A DNA stretch of 64,000 nt from Hofstenia miamia (lineage: Eukaryota > Xenacoelomorpha > Acoela): the NCBI GenBank assembly GCA_004352715.1, contig SCFE01000057.1, forward strand, positions 1,103,565-1,167,564, read 5' to 3'. Each line of letters begins with the position of its first letter. Within the stretch, counting starts at the first letter, position 1. Shown in pieces: positions 34,820-47,833 of this stretch. The position numbers and the translations under genes were made by a program. The notes beneath the pieces were generated by a model. It was given only the letters and a program-made list of their open reading frames with translations. It had not been told where the DNA came from and made no database searches.

Positions 34820-35959
34820 TATATTTAAATATTTTATGATTATCGTGCAAAAAGCACAATTTTTTTCTCGAAAATGCAGTCAATTTGGATCTGTCTACTA
34901 AGAAAGATATTATATTTCAAAATGTCGTTGCTCTGATATATTCTACCATTACATATATAGTAATTTATAAAAATTTTTCCTAAAGTTAATGAGTTAATTA
35001 CCGATTGCTGCATGAAAAATATAAATTTCAGGAACAAGTTCAGAATTCTTTTTTTTGAAAAATGCAATTTTAGTAAAAATTAACAATTTCTTCAAGTTTT
35101 TACTAAATTCTTCAATGTAAGAAATCAATTGCGCACTGAAGTGTTATTCAAGACATGCGCAAAAATAATTCATCATGAATGAACAATGAAGTAATTATAA
35201 TATATTTATTAAATAGAATTATTTTATGTTATTTTACAAATGATAAATATTGTATAGTTAGAAAATACAATGGTAGTATGCAGTAATATAATTTCATAAA
35301 AAAAGAAGACAAAGCTTCAAACTGTTTTCATAGTTTTATTGACTAAATGTCTATATAGTGAATCATGTTTTCATGCAAGGAAGAAACATCCGTGCAAAGT
35401 CCACGTATTTTTCCGCCCTTAACAAATCTTTCTTTCATTTCATTAGTTTTTTTTCTTTCTTTTTCTTTATCTTCTATATTATTATTTCTATCATTTATAT
35501 ATTTTGACACACAGAAGTAATTTGAACCAACAGAGCTACTTGGCCCAAACCATACCGGACCCCACTTTCTTATCACTAAGTTACTGGGTGATTAATAACT
35601 GAATAAGTAGCTTAGATAAAAAATATCACACAACAAACAAAATATTGCCCAATTTACAAATCATCTTTGGGAATTGCTTTGCCTTCTATATGGCATAATT
35701 ATATTAGGAAAAACACCTAATTGCTTGAACAAGCGATGAACTTTAATAAGAACCAACAGAAATCTATAATCTTCTCTCTTGCCTCATTTTTGGGTAGTCA
35801 GCCAATTCGCTGAATGATTTCGTCATATATTCGATTCTATGTATTTATTTAGATACTATATATGTATGATTGCTTCCAATTGTAAATAGTTCTTGCAAAA
35901 AGAAATAAATCTAACATATAGTAACAAATTTAAGTAATTGAAGTAAATAAAGGTGAATC
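34820..35959. other. No gene recognised
   Basis: AT-rich. Two frames (75 and 77 codons, minus) are lysine-rich and without domains. Confidence 0.5.
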
Positions 35960-35960
35960 A

Positions 35961-35993
<33 letters not shown>

Positions 35994-37001
35994 ATATATA
36001 TNNNNNNNNNNNNNNNNNNNNNNNNNNNNNNNNNNNNNNNNNNNNNNNNNNNNNNNNNNNNNNNNNNNNNNNNNNNNNNNNNNNNNNNNNNNNNNNNNNN
36101 NNNNNNNNNNNNNNNNNNNNNNNNNNNNNNNNNNNNNNNNNNNNNNNNNNNNNNNNNNNNNNNNNNNNNNNNNNNNNNNNNNNNNNNNNNNNNNNNNNNN
36201 NNNNNNNNNNNNNNNNNNNNNNNNNNNNNNNNNNNNNNNNNNNNNNNNNNNNNNNNNNNNNNNNNNNNNNNNNNNNNNNNNNNNNNNNNNNNNNNNNNNN
36301 NNNNNNNNNNNNNNNNNNNNNNNNNNNNNNNNNNNNNNNNNNNNNNNNNNNNNNNNNNNNNNNNNNNNNNNNNNNNNNNNNNNNNNNNNNNNNNNNNNNN
36401 NNNNNNNNNNNNNNNNNNNNNNNNNNNNNNNNNNNNNNNNNNNNNNNNNNNNNNNNNNNNNNNNNNNNNNNNNNNNNNNNNNNNNNNNNNNNNNNNNNNN
36501 NNNNNNNNNNNNNNNNNNNNNNNNNNNNNNNNNNNNNNNNNNNNNNNNNNNNNNNNNNNNNNNNNNNNNNNNNNNNNNNNNNNNNNNNNNNNNNNNNNNN
36601 NNNNNNNNNNNNNNNNNNNNNNNNNNNNNNNNNNNNNNNNNNNNNNNNNNNNNNNNNNNNNNNNNNNNNNNNNNNNNNNNNNNNNNNNNNNNNNNNNNNN
36701 NNNNNNNNNNNNNNNNNNNNNNNNNNNNNNNNNNNNNNNNNNNNNNNNNNNNNNNNNNNNNNNNNNNNNNNNNNNNNNNNNNNNNNNNNNNNNNNNNNNN
36801 NNNNNNNNNNNNNNNNNNNNNNNNNNNNNNNNNNNNNNNNNNNNNNNNNNNNNNNNNNNNNNNNNNNNNNNNNNNNNNNNNNNNNNNNNNNNNNNNNNNN
36901 NNNNNNNNNNNNNNNNNNNNNNNNNNNNNNNNNNNNNNNNNNNNNNNNNNNNNNNNNNNNNNNNNNNNNNNNNNNNNNNNNNNNNNNNNNNNNNNNNNNN
37001 N
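35960..37001. other. (TA)n tract and 1000-N scaffold gap
   Basis: TA repeats 35960-36001 run into exactly 1000 Ns (36002-37001), a conventional placeholder for a gap of unknown size. Long open frames spanning it are artefacts. Confidence 0.95.
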
Positions 37002-38924
37002 AAAATGATAAGCCAAAGTCCATTGTCAAAATTAGTTATGGTTTTAAAAATATTTCAAAACTTTGTGAAACAATAATAATAGTGCATTAATGTTTTGTTA
37101 AAAATTTCCGTTTTTCTAAGCGTACATATTTATAACTTAAAGCCCCTTAATTTTTTTAATCTTAATGAAATAGTATGTTTTTTCTCGAACATAGTTTTCT
37201 GAAATTTCGATTTTCACAAAACTACCGGTACTAAGCATAAATATTTCTATTGATAAGTTGTTAAAGCCCTACAGCAACAAAATTATATCTAAAAAAATTT
37301 TGAGCCATGGTATTATTGGCTAAATTTTCTAGATTTGAAATGTCACTTTGTAGCCGTAAGACTACTCTAAAGATAAATAATATTTTTTCACATAAAAGCT
37401 TTTCTGTTTTCTACCTCACATAGAGTAGGTTGCTATTTTAACAGAAAATTGTAAAATGACACTTTTGTTCATTCCTGATTTACATTGTTTATACAATATT
37501 GATTTTTAGAATCATGAGAAATTATTAAATTTTGATTAAAATAAATTGCACCAATAGTACTGACAATCAAAAAACCCTATTGGCAAACAATCATATCCAC
37601 AAGCTTGGGGATTATATTAACAGTTTGTAGTCAAGCACTCCAACGGATTCTCATTCTGTTCGTTTCCTCATTTTTTTGAAAACATAAAAATTTTAAATTT
37701 AAATATGGAGTTAAAATTTGTATGTATCTGTTCATACGTTCATACATACACAATTATATAACTAGTCATCAATTTTGATACCGCATGGTGATAATTTGGA
37801 TGAAAACTAGACTCAGGAATTCATTCTCCTCACCAACATTTATCTGAATAAGAAAATCTATTATCTTATCAAAACCGATGAAGAGTTAATATAATTTTGA
37901 ACTTAGAAAAAAATGACAACAACTTATTATATCGAGAAATATTTAGATTTGCAAACACTCTGTTGTTACAACCATGTTAATGTTTTTTAAATAAATTCTT
38001 CCAAGATTTATAGGCTATTTTCAAGACAAATAATATTAAGGGGAAATTGTTTGAAGCGATTCAATATTCCAATGAAAATTTAATTAATTGAAATTAAATT
38101 TAAAAATATTTTCCTGCAAAAAACCATTTAATATGTCATTGGCATTTCTCCAAACAAATTATTAAATTTAGCGACTAAAATTTGCAAATTAATATAAAGT
38201 TATCCGAATACTATTTAATTAAAAAAATTTGTTGAGGCGCTTTGAAAATATTTGTCATTAACAAATTTTAGGGATGCTATAATTCTATGAATTCTTCAAA
38301 ATCTATGCGTATTCTTAATTATAGGAAATACTTCCAAAATTAGAGCAACTAAATATTTAATTAAAAAGAAAGAATTTAAGACAAATAGTATTTGTGAGGG
38401 TATAGGTTTACGCACAATTCAACCTGAGCATTTTTGTGTTCTTCTAGCCAGGAGAGGGATTTCCCTTCTCCTGTCTAACTCTAGATTGGATTGTGATATT
38501 AAAACAAACTTTGCTCAAACATGCTTTATAGCAGCACTATCAATTTTACACCATAATTGTTTTTGATGTCATCATCAAATCTAAAATTTGGGGATTTTTT
38601 GAAATATATTTTATATTGGTCAAAGCGGTTGGAAATGACGGAATTCTTGAAATTTACTTTTAATTTATCAAATTTAATTTTCTTGTTTACATAATTTTTC
38701 ATGCTAACAATACTAAAAATAATTTTTAACAAAAAGACTATGCCTCGATGAAAAACAATAGCATACCTAAATGAGCAGATATTTAGACAATCTTATTAGT
38801 CACCATATCTCAATAAGGAATAGCCGAATAGGGCTAAGCATGTTCTGATGGCATTGATTCCTTTTTATATTTTGATTTTTGCATACCACTGAGAAAATTT
38901 ATATTTTCAACTATATGGTGTAAC

Positions 38925-38984
<60 letters not shown>

Positions 38985-40655
38985 TCAAATAAAGAAATTT
39001 CACAAGCACAAAAATTGTTTCAAATTTCAGCATTGCCACATTTACTAGCATGTGATTGAACACTCAGTTTTTCGCAGGAGAGACTCACATTTTGCTTCAT
39101 CACAGAAGGTAATCATACTCCAAATTTTAACTGATTTTGCTTCAAAGTTAAAGTTGTTCAACTTGTTCAATAGAATGAATTAATTTTTGTTGATGTGAGT
39201 TCGCAGTCTCGTGATAGTAGAGCCAACTTTATTGAAATTTCACCACATTCGTTCAATTACCTGCTAATTAGAAATCTTTCCAAATACTTATCCGGTGAGT
39301 AATTTAAAATTCATTACTATTACTCAAATTAAATGTTGATTAAATGTTAATAAAAGTCAATTTTTTTTCTAGAAATTATTATTTCGAATATAAAGGTGGA
39401 ATTTCAGTTCTTGTAAAATATAAGACTTATTGTCAGCTTATGCAAATTAAGAAATATTTTACACTTAGACTTTTGTTTTGTTTGAGACCTATATTTGAAA
39501 AAAATTGAGATATACAATGTTTTTGGCTATGATAGTTATATTAAGTTAATTATTTATACTTTATAGTTTGTTGAGTAAACTGCACAATTTTTTTTGTGGT
39601 AGAAATTGAATTTGGGTGTGCTTTCTAGTTTTATCTCCCCTTAACCATTACCTGTAATATTTTGCTATATTTTTTTTGCTTTTCAATAAAACTCTAAATC
39701 TAATAATTTTATCACTAGATGTTTAATTGCCTTGAAACACAACTATTTTTATTTGTAAATAATAATAACTTCAAGGAACAAAGGTGTTTTGTTAATTATA
39801 GGTTTGCTGCATTTCTAATCCTATTAGAAATCGCAGGATTAATGTTTATAATGCAGTTGCTTTTGTATTAATTATAAATTGTCAAAATTTTAAGTACGCG
39901 TAGCAAAACAAATTGAACGTATTTCGATATTAGAAAAAAACAAAAATAAACACATAATTGAGAAACCACTTTTAAATACCGTACTAACAGATATTCTCAC
40001 ATGCTCTCAAAGATAATTAGCTATGCGGCTTAATTTCCTAAGTCCTACACACGCAATCTGAGTGTATTTTAGCTGTTGACCTCTGCTTGCATTTTTCTCC
40101 CTCTCTTTCGCCAAATTTGAAAACCAAGATTTGTTTGTTCATGTGAGAAGATGAACAGAATCGTCTATCAAAGCTTCTCACACTAGAAGAAACTAACCAC
40201 TAAGATATACTCCAGTTTACTTGTGACCTCGTCTATCTCATTTCTGTACAAAGCGCCTACCTCTCCCACTTACTCAGATTTGGGTCATGTTGCCAGAAAT
40301 AGATATATCTCTTGTGTACTGTAAAAAATAGTTATAAAAAAATCTGTTAGATATAATAAACACTGTAATAAATAATGTTAAATAGAATACATAGTCTGCA
40401 ATAACATCGTTTAAAACTGATAAGGGAAAATCCCAAAGCCTATTAAAGATTCACAATAAATAATTTCATCACAACTAAAAAAACTGGTATTTACTAAAGG
40501 GTTTGGAATTCTAAGATAAGTCTTACAATTGCAAGCATCTCTAAGGTGCTCTTCGGCTATGGATCTCTATATTTACTCTTGTGCATAATTATTATTAGAA
40601 AAAACCGAGTATTGTAGAAATCCATGTAAGAAAAACTTGGTTTTTAAATGCATAG
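37002..40655. other. AT-rich intergenic DNA, no gene recognised
   Basis: Only short chance frames. A pure (TA)n array lies at 38928-38981. No transposon motif noticed. Confidence 0.55.
38928..38981. repeat. (TA)n microsatellite
   Basis: Uninterrupted TA dinucleotides, about 27 copies. Confidence 0.97.
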
Positions 40656-40663
40656 CATTGGAG

Positions 40664-40907
40664 CAGGGACGTAGCCATTAATAAAGTTCTGGGCAGTCAA
40701 AAGTGCTTGCCAGGTAATTCAGCTAAAACATGTGTGACCAAGCTAAACGAGAACTACATGGGGTTTGGTGTTTTTATTACATTTTTTTAAAAAAGTATGT
40801 AATAATATTACATCAAATGTATTCTACAATTTATCAGAAAGACAGAGTTTGTTGAGGAGATATAAGTTCATTGAATTTTTTAAGCCCCCACTATGACTAC
40901 GTCTATG
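40664..40907. mobile_element. hAT-type MITE (244 bp) with exact 8-bp target duplication
   Basis: The left end reads CAGGGACGTAGCCATTA and the right end, on the minus strand, CATAGACGTAGTCATAG. These are imperfect inverted repeats sharing GACGTAG-CAT. CATTGGAG lies directly outside both ends (40656-40663 and 40908-40915), an exact 8-bp duplication as made by hAT transposases. The interior is AT-rich and non-coding, with a CCCCC run near the right end. It needs a transposase from elsewhere. The exact duplication suggests a fairly recent insertion. Confidence 0.85.
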
Positions 40908-40915
40908 CATTGGAG

Positions 40916-43900
40916 CAACATCAATTGGCCACTATTAACACACAAAAGCATAGTTTTACCAGTGGTTTGCTTTTTTAATATATTTAACTTCATATTACTA
41001 AGGCCTCTCATTTATAAATTTTGAAATGAGTTAAGTCATTTAAAGTGAACAATAAGAAAGTTTTTTCATTTTCTATCAAAATGCCAAGCCAGACTTTCTT
41101 TAGGTAAATCATATTTAAGTTTTTAATGAAATTCATCTTCTAAGTCCAAGCAAAACTAAAAAGCATTAAATTGAAATAATATATGTCTGATTGAATTTAC
41201 TAGTATTATTTTTTCATTTCAAAACGAAATGAGTGCAGAGATGAATAAACAACAAACAACAAAATACTTGGATAATATTAATAAAATACTTTCATTAAAC
41301 TTTTATTTTTCAAATTTTGACAACAATGTGATTTTCAAGTATTTTGAGGTGATTTCAAGTTCCTCTTTTGTCATAGAAAAGGAGAAATTTAAAATCACCT
41401 TAAAATACATAAAATATTTAAAATTTAGCAAACACTCTTATTTTTAAAATTTAACAAGATCACTAATATTTTTATGACACTTAAATATATTTTAATTTAA
41501 AAAATTGCATGCATTGCAAAAATTCTCATAGGATAAATGTTTTTTATTATGTGGTATTTTTTGCTTATATTGCTCTGTATCAAAAGCATTGATTAAAAGT
41601 TTTTTATGAGGAGATTTTGAATATTCGTAGTGGAAATTTACAAATATAGCTTACATGGAAATTGGACCTTAAGTTGAATGCTTTGCACAAGAAAGTTAAA
41701 TTGGTATTTAACATTTATTGTCGATATCAAAGATTTGAATTTTTTCAATATCCTCAATCGAAGAATACACAGAAAACCAAATAATTGTCGACGTTTACAT
41801 TGTGTACCCTAAACTGCTTATATCGTTTCCAATTTCCAGAGTTTGTTCTTGTACAAAATCTCTAATAATTTTGATCATAATCATCAAACAAGAGTCATTT
41901 CTCAAAAAATGGCATCATTATTTCTATTGTAGTTTAATGAAAATGTCTGTTACTAGCCATAGTCACTACATAATTGTTTCACAAAATACATACTTGTGGT
42001 ACAGCAAAAAGCTTTGAGAACTGCAAAATTAATATCAGATAAAAATATATTCTAGAGAAAGAAATATGCAATTATATAACATTATCTCATTGTGCAATGC
42101 ATTACAGACCTACTGTAAGGATACATTTGTTTTAGAATCTGATTGCAGCTTTCTCTCACAACCATCTGCAGCAGTTCAACAGTTGCAAGCATTGTGGATG
42201 TTCTTTGTTAGTCAGAAAAAGATGTATGAGAGAGAAATTTGCACATTTCTAAATGTGTTTGACTAGTAATAAATCTTAGCGTCGCTCAATACATTACTGA
42301 TAGCACTGTCCTTTATTTTCTTAACCTTATTTTGCCTGAAAGACGATTTGACCCGCTGCCTATTTTTAGATATAACTCAGAGCCCGTTTTTTAAACAAAC
42401 TATACTTCTATGACTTTTTTCTTTAACTTGCTCTGCAGCATTTGACAGAAATTATGCAAATGGATCAAGGGTTACAAAGTTATAGCGATTTTAAAAATAA
42501 AGTACATGAAAAACTAATTTTTCTTGACAATTTCGAAAATAACTACTTAGCATGTAAAGGCTATAAATTTAAACCAATGCATAATTTATAATTAGATGCT
42601 TTCGGTTATATTTGCATTATAGGCCTTTCTCTTGATTCCTATTTAGTAATATTTCTAACATTTTGTGCCAATAATGAGAAGTTAAGAAATGTGATACCTA
42701 ACCTAATTTAAAAGCGAATAATTTGCATATTAATTATCATATCGCAAAATGGTTGCCTCCAAAATATTCCAGACATGTCAAAGTGTTTCCAAATCAAGTT
42801 GTTGTTGATCAGATGTACCGTTTCCGAGATCTTAGGGGGGGGCAGTAATAGCTGCTATGAAAAGGCCAGTTTAAATAGGGTTAATGATTTGTACTTCTGA
42901 AGCACCGCATTCAATGTAAAAGTAGGCTTAGGATCAAAATCATTGTTTTTCATGTTCATTCGTTGTATTTCAATAATCTGCAGGGACAATATGGCTCTCA
43001 GACTACTGCGATTTATATCTAATAGTACAAACCTTCTCATTGAAAATTCATAATTGACAAAGTGTTAGTAAATAACAATTATGTACAATATATATAAATT
43101 GAAGTAAGGAAGCTCTCCAAACTTTCTGGTCGCTCCAAGTACTAAATGCGTACATAAAAAAACTTATGATGCAAATTGGATTCATTATATATATGTTAGA
43201 GCATATACAATTAAGATGATCAAAATAAAAACCCCTAATGAATTAACTATTTCTTTGGCTTTATTTTTACTATAGTTAATATTTGGTAACAAAGCAACTT
43301 GTCCACATTTTTCAAAAATTTTATCCAACTCTGTTAAGAAATATTGAAAGCCTTTTACATTGACACATTTACAGGGTTGGATAGCTCATGTAATGATGAA
43401 GATTAGTGCTACAACTTATTCTTGTACTTGAAGTACATAGAAATACAAATTTATTTTCAATGAAAATTCAATTTTTGTAAAAATATTCAAATTCCTTCAA
43501 TGCCTAGTGTTCAGATAATGAGACGGTCTAAAGCTCATAAAAATACCAACTACCCTGATATATATTGTTTTCTAAAGAAAAATTCTGTGAGCCCTGTTCA
43601 GTTGTGCCTTTTTCAGTGTCAGAGGATGCGCTCCAGGTTGGTAGTTAAAGTGGAAAAAGAAAAAGGAGAAAATTCCCTATCTTGTGGTTCGTTATTAGTT
43701 CCTGACTTATAAGCGCTTAAAAATTTTTTGGTGCAGACATCACATATTTGGAAATACTCTTAAAAATTTTTTGATGCAAATATCTAAAAGAATTCGGAAA
43801 AATCGTATCAATTGTCATTTGGCAATAAACTAATCAATAAGTCATTTAGAACATCTCTTAATGGTTTATTTCATTAAACTAATCACTTAATCATTTAGAA

Positions 43901-44460
43901 CATTTCTTAATGGTTTAATTCTTGAAATAGGCACTTAATTGAAGAACAGCAAAGAAAAGGTGTTTGCAGCCTTTGAAAATATTAAAATAATGGAAAAACC
44001 TTTTACTTTAAAACGCTTCATGACAATGAGAATTGCTAGAAGGTCTATTAATGATGTAATCGAATGATGTCAAATTAAACTTAAACAAAAAGAAAATTTT
44101 GGTCTGAACAAGTAAAGTAAACGCTGTAGAAAAATCAAAATTGGAATTTCAACTCCATTTTCAATGAGAATTTAGTGGCGTCATTGTACTAATGACCCTT
44201 TTTCTTATTCTCTTAATTGGTTGGACAGAAGACGTAATAGTGATTGTGAAGGGAAAATTAACACTTTTCTGATTGATATGTACTCCTGTTAGGGTAAAAT
44301 TATTTATTCCTTAACTGAAAATATAATATATAATATGAAGGGAAGAATATAAGATTATAGAAAATACATGTATATGGTATGAAATGAAGAATATTCGAGG
44401 GGGTATTCAAGTAAGCTTTGAGATAAAACCAACTACTATATTTAAAATAAAAATTCACAG
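40916..44460. other. AT-rich intergenic DNA, no gene recognised
   Basis: Frames of up to 72 codons without domains. One G9 run at 42834-42842. Confidence 0.55.
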
Positions 44461-44469
44461 AAAATTTTT

Positions 44470-44800
44470 CCAAAATATTCACCAGAATGTTCTATGTGGA
44501 GTTGCATTCACCAGAACCATTTCTCGATATTCTGAATCTATTTCGAAACGGGTATATCCTTGATTTTTCCACTGCAGCTCGGCATTCTCAGCTTCAATGG
44601 TCAACTTCAAGGAATCGCAGAGTGCTAGGCCGGTTGAGTACGGTGGATGATGAAACAATTCAATTGATTTTTCCCTAAGAAAGTAATTTGTCGGGTAACG
44701 CAATGGGCTGCTGTGTTGTTTTGATGAAGAATGTTGTCGTGATAAATATGGCGCTATCTATTGACAGAAATCGTGTGAAGGCCAAGTCTACAATGAAGGA
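44470..44800 (-). pseudogene. Mariner transposase relic (catalytic part)
   Basis: On the minus strand, YHDNILHQNNTAAH (about 44745-44710) matches the HDNAxxH block with the second catalytic Asp. Further on, LFHHPPYSTGLALCDSLKL (about 44655-44600) matches the HPPYSPDLAPCDFFLF block, in which the third catalytic Asp (SPDL) is changed to Gly here. A frame change near 44685 separates the two. No terminal repeat was seen. It is a short, inactive remnant, of a different mariner group from the element at 33975. Confidence 0.6.
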
Positions 44801-44899
44801 TTGTGAAAACACTTCTAGATGGCAACTTGGTTTTATACAATAACTGAGACACTGTAACACTGTAATTTCTAATAAACTTTTGCAAAACAAAAAGGAGGT

Positions 44900-45335
44900 C
44901 TAAATCGGTTTCGGGTCTAAAATCCTAGAAAAATCGGGTACGGTTTTGGGTAAGGCTACATGTTCCGGAAAATCGAAACTCTTTTCAAGACATTTTTGTC
45001 TTGTTTTGCGTGTTTTGTGTTTTGTACTGCTGTTTTTAATGTTAATAAATTTTCATTCATTCAAATTTTTTAACCTTTAATAAAAATAGTAAACAATCAG
45101 TTCCTTTGGCATTGTTTCTAATTTCATTAGATTTCTTTTCCTATCAGAAAACAACCGAAGAGTGCATTAAAAGTCTAAAAGGAGAACAATACATTATCAT
45201 TCATTTGAAATTTCGAAGGCATTTCGGGTAGGATTCGGACAAGATGCTGTGCATTTTGGGAAATTTCGGGTACATTCGATTTCGGGTACGTGTTTAAAAA
45301 TCGGATCGGTTTCGGTTCCAAATGCTGTACACGAT
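44900..45335. repeat. Islands of a TTCGGGT(ACG) motif in AT-rich DNA
   Basis: Two clusters, 44905-44960 and 45215-45325, hold repeated TTTCGGGT, ATCGGGTACGGTTTT and TTTCGGGTACGTGTTT units in direct orientation, separated by about 250 bp of AT-rich DNA. The pattern could be the ends of a MITE with direct subterminal motifs. No inverted ends or target duplication were found. Confidence 0.4.
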
Positions 45336-45557
45336 TCCAACTGAGGTCTGAGAAACTTAATATTCAATTAATCCTAATCTAATGTTCAAATTTGTACAAT
45401 ATTATTGACATTATTAACATTATTAAATAAAACAGCTTTTCTAAAAAAGAAAATCTGCAAATCAAAATACGGGGGGGAGTGCTAAGCAATTTTAAAGCCA
45501 AATCAAGTTTCGGGGGGAGAGGGGGGGTTCCAGATAATTCGAGACATTAGAGTACAT

Positions 45558-45558
45558 T

Positions 45559-45583
<25 letters not shown>
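45558..45583. repeat. (TA)n microsatellite
   Basis: A TA tract of about 26 bp. Two G-runs (G7 near 45470 and G6/G7 near 45515-45530) lie just upstream. Confidence 0.95.
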
Positions 45584-45589
<6 letters not shown>

Positions 45590-46342
45590 GTTTACAGTGA
45601 AATTTGCGCTTTTCTATCATTTCCATCAGACTATAAATTGATTAAGAAGGCAATTATTTCTGATTTAATTTAACTAATTTTGTTATTGGCTAAAATTCAA
45701 AACAAACTGTGGAAGATCTCTTAATATTTAAAAAAACTTCAATAAGCTCCCTGAAAGACTAATGTAAATAAAAAGCATTTAAATTTAGAAATTATCAGTC
45801 TGTTTCACAGCAGCATTCATTTCTTAATATAGTTGGAACGACATGGAATAGAATATTTAGCCTTTCAAAATTGTTTATCAAATTTAGAGAAGAACTGTTC
45901 AATTTTAAAGAGTAGTAAGCATATTTTGAAGAATGAGTAGAGCAATTCTGTTTTTTGCATTGAATAATAATGTAATAACAGTCAGTCATTATGAATCCAG
46001 CTCAGACCGCCGAGAAAATGTCAAGATATAAGGCTACAGATCGCCAAAACTGATTTTTTTTTAGAAAACAAGTATTTTTCGTCAAGAACTACAAATGTTA
46101 ATAGCCTACAGAAAATTTATTTAACGTTGCAAATTTATATAATAAAATGAAGCTGTGATAATGTGAATAAGTAATTAAAATCAGACCGGCTTAAATATTC
46201 TGTTACTATCACGCTAAACGACTTTAAAAATTTTTCGCATGTATGAAGATAGTTAGTAAAATGCAATTCACAGCGCCATCTTTTGAAATAATTTTAATAT
46301 TTGAAACCCAAATTTCTTCTAATGCAACAATTTCATTAGTGT
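45584..46342. other. No gene seen
   Basis: AT-rich sequence downstream of the gypsy pol remnant; no long terminal repeat was recognised. Confidence 0.45.
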
Positions 46343-47833
46343 TCAATTCAATCTCCCTATGACCCCTTTAGATTGAGGGTGATACACTGTTGTTGTATCA
46401 TGGAACACTTCCATGTTCTCCATCAATTCCTTAAGCAAGTTGCCCTTAAATTGTGGACCTCTATCTGTAACAATTTTAGTCATGGACCCAAATTTTCTTA
46501 TCCACTTATTCATTGGAGCCTCTGTGACCAATTTAGCTGTTGTGCTCTTTAATGGTATGAATCCAAGTATAGTTTCTCTAAATCAGCATGAACAATTTCA
46601 TTTGGTCTTTTTGCTATGATTTTAGTTAACTCTGTTCTCTGTTTGTTATGTTGAGTGTCACTTGCAAGTCAACATATTTCACATTTATCAAATACATCCT
46701 CCAGCACTTTTCAGACATTTGTGCATAAGTATCAGTTGTTAAATGTATTCTCCCTCTGCGTGATTCCCATGTGCCCTCTGTCATGCACTTTTCTAATCAA
46801 GTCTAATTTATAATAGTCAGGCGCAACTAGTCTGTTGTTATGACTCGCAGTGTACAGTAATCTGCCCTTAGTTAACTTAAAGTTATATTTCCTAAAATAT
46901 TTTAGTGATAGTTTACTTAGTGATGCCTGTAGATCCTTGCATCTCCGGATGATTTCTTTCCATACTGGATCTCTCTCTTGATGTTTAATGATATCTACTT
47001 CTGAAATTTCCTCTTTCATTGTAATTGGTAGCACAGAATGGCCCTGTTGGTCTGCGTAATTTCTGGTAGTTTTTCATATTGTGCCATTGGCAAGAACTCA
47101 AACTTCTTTGCTTCTTCAGGCTTCCTAGATCTCTCTCATACGGAGGCAGAGCCGTCCACAAATCAGCATTGGTATGCAATGTCTCATTTCTATGCTTTAT
47201 CTCAAAGTTAAAGTCTGTGAGATATTCAATCCATCTTGCAAAATGCTAGTTCTATCCCCTGAAAACTTCTTCAGAAGTGAAAGGCCACTGTTATCTGTCC
47301 AAATGGTGAAGTCCCTGCCTAATAAAAAATATTGAATTTTTTTCAGGCTCTCTACTAACGCGAGCATCTCTAGTTTTCTTGGAACCATAATTTACCTCAT
47401 TCTGACGCAATTTTCGACTAAAAAACTGTATAGGGTATTCTTTCCCATTCTTTTTTATTTGACTCATGTCTACGCCAAGGGCAAGTTATAATTTGGAGTG
47501 TTTAGTGATGGTACCTTTTTCAGATCTTCTCTTATCACTATCATCCCAACTTTGTGTTTCATTTTCCACTCAAATATGTTGTTCTTCCTCAAAAAATTCG
47601 AAATCATGTTGTTTTTTCCTGCAAGGTTCTTAATAAATGACCCATCATAATTTAGGAACCCCGTTATCCTCTGAATATCTTTCTTTGTTAAGGGCGCCAT
47701 TTTTTTGTCAATCAAATTCTGTCATATTATTCGTAATGGTAATCAAACCCTGTTTAATTACTCTTCCGTGGAAGGTTACCTCAGTTCTTAATATCGTACA
47801 TTTATTACCATTTACCTTTAGCCCCGCATTGTA
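46343..47833 (-). pseudogene. Ty3/gypsy pol remnant: RT end, RNase H, integrase
   Basis: Continues, on the minus strand, the gypsy pol that starts at 51255 and is split by a LINE. In order: the RT palm end (NAGLKVNGNKC, 47833-47790), the connection block (TKKDIQRITGFLN-DGSFIKN, about 47680), RNase H (IWTDNSGLSLL, about 47300), the integrase H2C2 zinc-binding region (VHDRGHMGI, about 46770), and the integrase core (PNEIVHADL near 46600, TDRGPQF near 46460, YHPQSKGVIGRL at the end). Several frameshifts and stops divide it. In intact gypsy elements this polyprotein makes and integrates the cDNA. I see no protease, gag or LTR, so the copy is truncated at both ends. Confidence 0.85.
47548..47833. 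repeat. Left copy of the ~285-bp duplication flanking the LINE
   Basis: 286 bp of gypsy pol sequence repeated at 50604-50888 with about seven differences (about 2.5%), including one indel. It ends exactly where the LINE begins (47834). Confidence 0.9.

Noticed and set aside
35911-37029. Very long open frames (over 340 codons) on both strands
   Set aside because: They consist almost entirely of Ns from the 1000-base gap plus flanking TA repeats.
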